This document shows positions 63,000 through 64,000 of a stretch of DNA of 64,000 nt, one piece after another; the first letter of the stretch is position 1, and each line of letters starts with the position of its first letter. The notes under the pieces were generated by a model. That model was not told the origin of the DNA and did not search any database. It saw nothing but the letters and a program-made list of their open reading frames with translations. A program made the position numbers and the translations under genes. The stretch is from Streptomyces sp. NBC_00094 (lineage in GTDB: Bacteria; Actinomycetota; Actinomycetes; Streptomycetales; Streptomycetaceae): assembly GCF_026343125.1 (NCBI RefSeq), contig NZ_JAPEMB010000001.1, forward strand, positions 186,001-250,000, in the 5' to 3' direction.

Positions 63000-63043
63000 G
63001 GGGTGTCGTGCCGATCAGGACGGCCTGATCGGCACGACACCCC
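63000..63043 (+). terminator. Hairpin related to the MITE termini, acting as terminator
   Basis: GGGGTGTCGTGCCGATCAGG, a 4-nt loop, and its exact complement. 18 of 20 bases equal the terminus of the element at 55809. It starts directly after the CMD TAG stop. Confidence 0.75.
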
Positions 63044-63057
63044 GGCGGTGGTGCGAG

Positions 63058-63091
63058 GAAGGGGCCGACCGGTTCGCCGGTCGGCCCCTTC
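63058..63091 (-). terminator. Terminator of the GMC oxidoreductase gene
   Basis: A 15-bp perfect stem (GAAGGGGCCGACCGG and complement) with a 4-nt loop, 22 bp downstream of the stop at 63113. Confidence 0.82.
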
Positions 63092-63112
63092 CTCGTCGGG
63101 CGTGCTTCCGGC

Positions 63113-64000
<888 letters not shown>

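Overview
The window is GC-rich actinomycete chromosome and very probably Streptomyces. Almost every gene has the strong third-position G/C bias, GTG and TTG starts are common, 4-nt stop/start overlaps are frequent, and many families are typical of that genus (DUF6243, a SecDF fusion, a CASTOR-like channel, chloramphenicol phosphotransferase, macrolide glycosyltransferase).

Region 1 (24-14790) reads as one functional island for using collagen or hydroxyproline. It holds a secreted M9 collagenase and a five-gene peptide-type ABC importer. It also holds a two-cysteine proline racemase/hydroxyproline 2-epimerase, a three-part FAD/2Fe-2S D-hydroxyproline dehydrogenase, a DHDPS-family pyrroline-4-hydroxy-2-carboxylate deaminase and an ornithine-cyclodeaminase-family reductase. 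The importer and collagenase genes, 10.5 kb apart, carry essentially the same promoter (37 of 39 bases identical). No regulator and no ketoglutarate-semialdehyde dehydrogenase is inside the window; both may lie beyond its left edge.

Region 2 (15012-18640) has oleate hydratase, the RNA 2',3'-cyclic phosphodiesterase ThpR, a GNAT protein and a degenerate tRNA-like structure. Region 3 (18641-24195) is an insertion-sequence zone: a truncated gene, a complete IS5-family element sitting in the stop codon of a membrane-protein gene, a secreted alpha/beta hydrolase, a decayed IS5-type transposase, and a broken relative of the first IS in opposite orientation. Region 4 (24256-28270) has a Ser/Thr kinase and a pair of overlapping genes of visibly lower GC that look like 2-oxoglutarate/Fe(II) oxygenases.

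Region 5 (28366-37102) contains DUF6243, a repressor/MFS operon with a clear palindromic operator, and a GNAT gene cleanly split by a second IS5-family element. It also has a Nep1-like secreted protein, AlkB, a stand-alone HflX N-terminal-like protein, and three resistance-type enzymes (blasticidin-S-deaminase-like, AAC(6')-like, chloramphenicol phosphotransferase). Region 6 (37156-50991) contains a CASTOR/POLLUX-like channel divergent from two tandem DUF4139 proteins, an MFS exporter divergent from a macrolide glycosyltransferase with an 18-bp palindrome at its promoter, SecDF, a PlsC-like acyltransferase and 3-hydroxyisobutyryl-CoA hydrolase.

Region 7 (51187-64000) contains a GNAT protein and a compact RNA-repair-like operon (T4-type RNA ligase, polynucleotide kinase/phosphatase, RNase HI). 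A 192-bp MITE-like element abuts a stop codon, and a related 44-bp hairpin abuts another. The remaining genes are RibD-like reductase, dienelactone hydrolase, a beta-propeller lipoprotein, NDH-2, an L,D-transpeptidase-like lipoprotein, an amine-dehydrogenase-like/CMD pair, and the 3' part of a cholesterol-oxidase-type GMC oxidoreductase that runs off the window.
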